In this document: positions 5,575 to 6,680 of the stretch, in pieces
Layout: every line of letters starts with the position of its first letter
Numbering within the stretch: position 1 is the first letter of the stretch
Source: Pseudomonadota bacterium
GTDB lineage: Bacteria > Pseudomonadota > Gammaproteobacteria > Burkholderiales > Burkholderiaceae_D
Assembly: GCA_023435945.1 (NCBI GenBank)
Contig: JAEZLB010000323.1
Coordinates: 1 to 6,680 of the forward strand
Length of the DNA stretch: 6,680 bases
Direction: 5' to 3'
Translations under genes and position numbers: made by a program
Notes under the pieces: generated by a model
Seen by the model: only the letters and a program-made list of their open reading frames with translations
Databases searched by the model: none
What the model was told of the DNA's origin: nothing

Positions 5575-6680
5575 TCATTGGCAGGCTTCACATTCTTCAA
5601 AGCCCGGATCACCGGGGCGCAGCATGCAGGCTGGCCCGGCCAGCTCTTCCTCCGCTGGCGCCGCCTGAGGAGCCGCCATCATGCCGCTCATGCCGCCATC
5701 GGAGGGCACTGCATTGAGTGCGCCAGCCTTGGTGGTGGATTTTTCGCTGTGCGTGGCGCCAATGGTGCGCAGGTAGTAAGTCGTCTTCAAACCGCTCAAC
5801 CACGCCAGTTTGTACGTCTCGTCCAGCTTCTTGCCGGATGCGCCAGCCATGTAGATGTTGAGCGATTGCGCCTGATCGATCCACTTCTGGCGGCGCGAAG
5901 CCGCTTTCACCAGCCAGCTCGGCTCGATTTCGAACGCGGTCTCATACAAGTCGCGCAGGTCTTCCGGAATGCGATCGATCTTGGCCAGGCTGCCGTCGAA
6001 ATACTTCAGGTCGGCAATCATCACCTCATCCCACAGGCCGCGCGCTTTCAGATCGCGCACCAGATGTTCGTTAATGTCGGTAAATTCACCTGACAGGTTG
6101 GATTTCACGTACAGGTTCTGGTAGGTCGGCTCAATACAGGCCGATACACCGATGATGTTGGAAATCGTCGCGGTCGGTGCGATCGCCACGCAGTTGGAAT
6201 TGCGCATGCCGTAAGTCTTGATACGTGCACGCAACGCATCCCAGTCCATGCTCTCGGAGCTATCCACTTCCAGATAGCCACCACGCTCTTCCGCCAGGAG
6301 TTTCAGCGAATCCTGCGGCAGGATGCCTCGATCCCACAGCGAGCCCTCGTAGGAGCTGTAGCGGCCGCGCTCTTCCGCCAGTTCGGTCGACGCCCAGTAG
6401 GCGTAGTAGCACACTGCTTCCATGGAACGATCAGCGAACTCCACGGCGGCGTCCGATGCGTAAGGCACGCGCATCATGTGCAGGCAGTCCTGGAAGCCCA
6501 TGATACCCATGCCGACGGGACGGTGACGCAGGTTGGAGTCACGCGCTTTCTTGACAGCGTAATAGTTAATATCAATCACGTTATCCAGCATGCGCATCGC
6601 AGTGCGAATCGTCTTCTGCAACTTTTCATGGTCCAGCTTGCCGTCTTTTATATGAGCCGGCAGATTGACCGAGCCCAGGT
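5575..6680 (-). CDS. nrdA: Class I ribonucleoside-diphosphate reductase, alpha subunit (NrdA), C-terminal part; 5' end outside the window
   Basis: Catalytic large subunit of ribonucleotide reductase. 367 complete codons are visible before TGA at 5575-5577, and the frame stays open to the right edge, so the N-terminal half or more (including any ATP-cone domain) is missing. The first visible residues [10 protein letters not shown] match the motif that normally follows an active-site cysteine (CNLGSxNL), so that Cys should lie just outside. Other marks are [18 protein letters not shown] (visible residues 160-177), part of the barrel and phosphate-binding region, and the stacked Tyr-Tyr pair of the radical path in TTYYLRT (301-302). 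The flexible tail carries the redox cysteines ECEAC (363 and 366) plus Cys351, which thioredoxin or glutaredoxin would re-reduce. A Gly/Met/Ala linker ([15 protein letters not shown]) joins barrel and tail. nrdB follows on the same strand; the promoter, where an NrdR box might be, is outside. Confidence 0.98.
   Translation of the reverse strand, partial: LGSVNLPAHIKDGKLDHEKLQKTIRTAMRMLDNVIDINYYAVKKARDSNLRHRPVGMGIMGFQDCLHMMRVPYASDAAVEFADRSMEAVCYYAYWASTELAEERGRYSSYEGSLWDRGILPQDSLKLLAEERGGYLEVDSSESMDWDALRARIKTYGMRNSNCVAIAPTATISNIIGVSACIEPTYQNLYVKSNLSGEFTDINEHLVRDLKARGLWDEVMIADLKYFDGSLAKIDRIPEDLRDLYETAFEIEPSWLVKAASRRQKWIDQAQSLNIYMAGASGKKLDETYKLAWLSGLKTTYYLRTIGATHSEKSTTKAGALNAVPSDGGMSGMMAAPQAAPAEEELAGPACMLRPGDPGFEECEACQ

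Overview
This window looks like an ordinary chromosomal stretch of a betaproteobacterium, most likely Nitrosomonadales or a relative. That is inferred from four things: the prmA / DUF3426 zinc-ribbon / PfkB kinase gene order, the Lys-Ala-Pro histone-H1-like protein ending in WPFPTGARP, the form of the class I ribonucleotide reductase, and the moderate GC content. I assign the taxon from gene style only, with no database search. I see no mobile element, CRISPR array, rRNA or tRNA.

Left arm (1-2832, plus strand): the 3' part of prmA (ribosomal protein L11 methyltransferase) enters from the left edge. Three bases later comes a membrane-anchored zinc-ribbon protein with a C-terminal DUF3426 domain. 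After 109 bp that contain a strong hairpin but no clear promoter, a complete PfkB-family sugar/nucleoside kinase follows. The arm ends at a 40-bp perfect palindrome (2868-2907) with A and T runs, which should terminate transcription from both sides.

Middle (2919-3795, minus strand): a YggT-family membrane protein whose best start is GTG at 3467, and upstream of it a 78-residue basic histone-H1-like protein built from four 10-residue repeats. An intrinsic terminator lies between them, so close to yggT that it forms most of the yggT leader. The 443 bp from 3796 to 4238 hold no gene I can support. They do contain a near-palindrome, a perfect hairpin and a minus-strand terminator that probably ends the nrd transcript.

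Right arm (4239-6680, minus strand): nrdB (complete) and the 3' part of nrdA, which runs off the right edge. Together they encode the class I aerobic ribonucleotide reductase that makes deoxyribonucleotides. All metal ligands, the radical tyrosine of NrdB, the Tyr-Tyr pair of NrdA and its C-terminal redox cysteines are visible. The genes are 154 bp apart, and that gap contains a hairpin.

I found no convincing new multi-gene system. The points most worth a second look are the terminator in the yggT leader, the LSWD motif at both ends of NrdB, the variable-looking 30-bp repeat array in the histone-like gene, and the structured 3' region after nrdB, which includes a possible frameshifted small membrane ORF.
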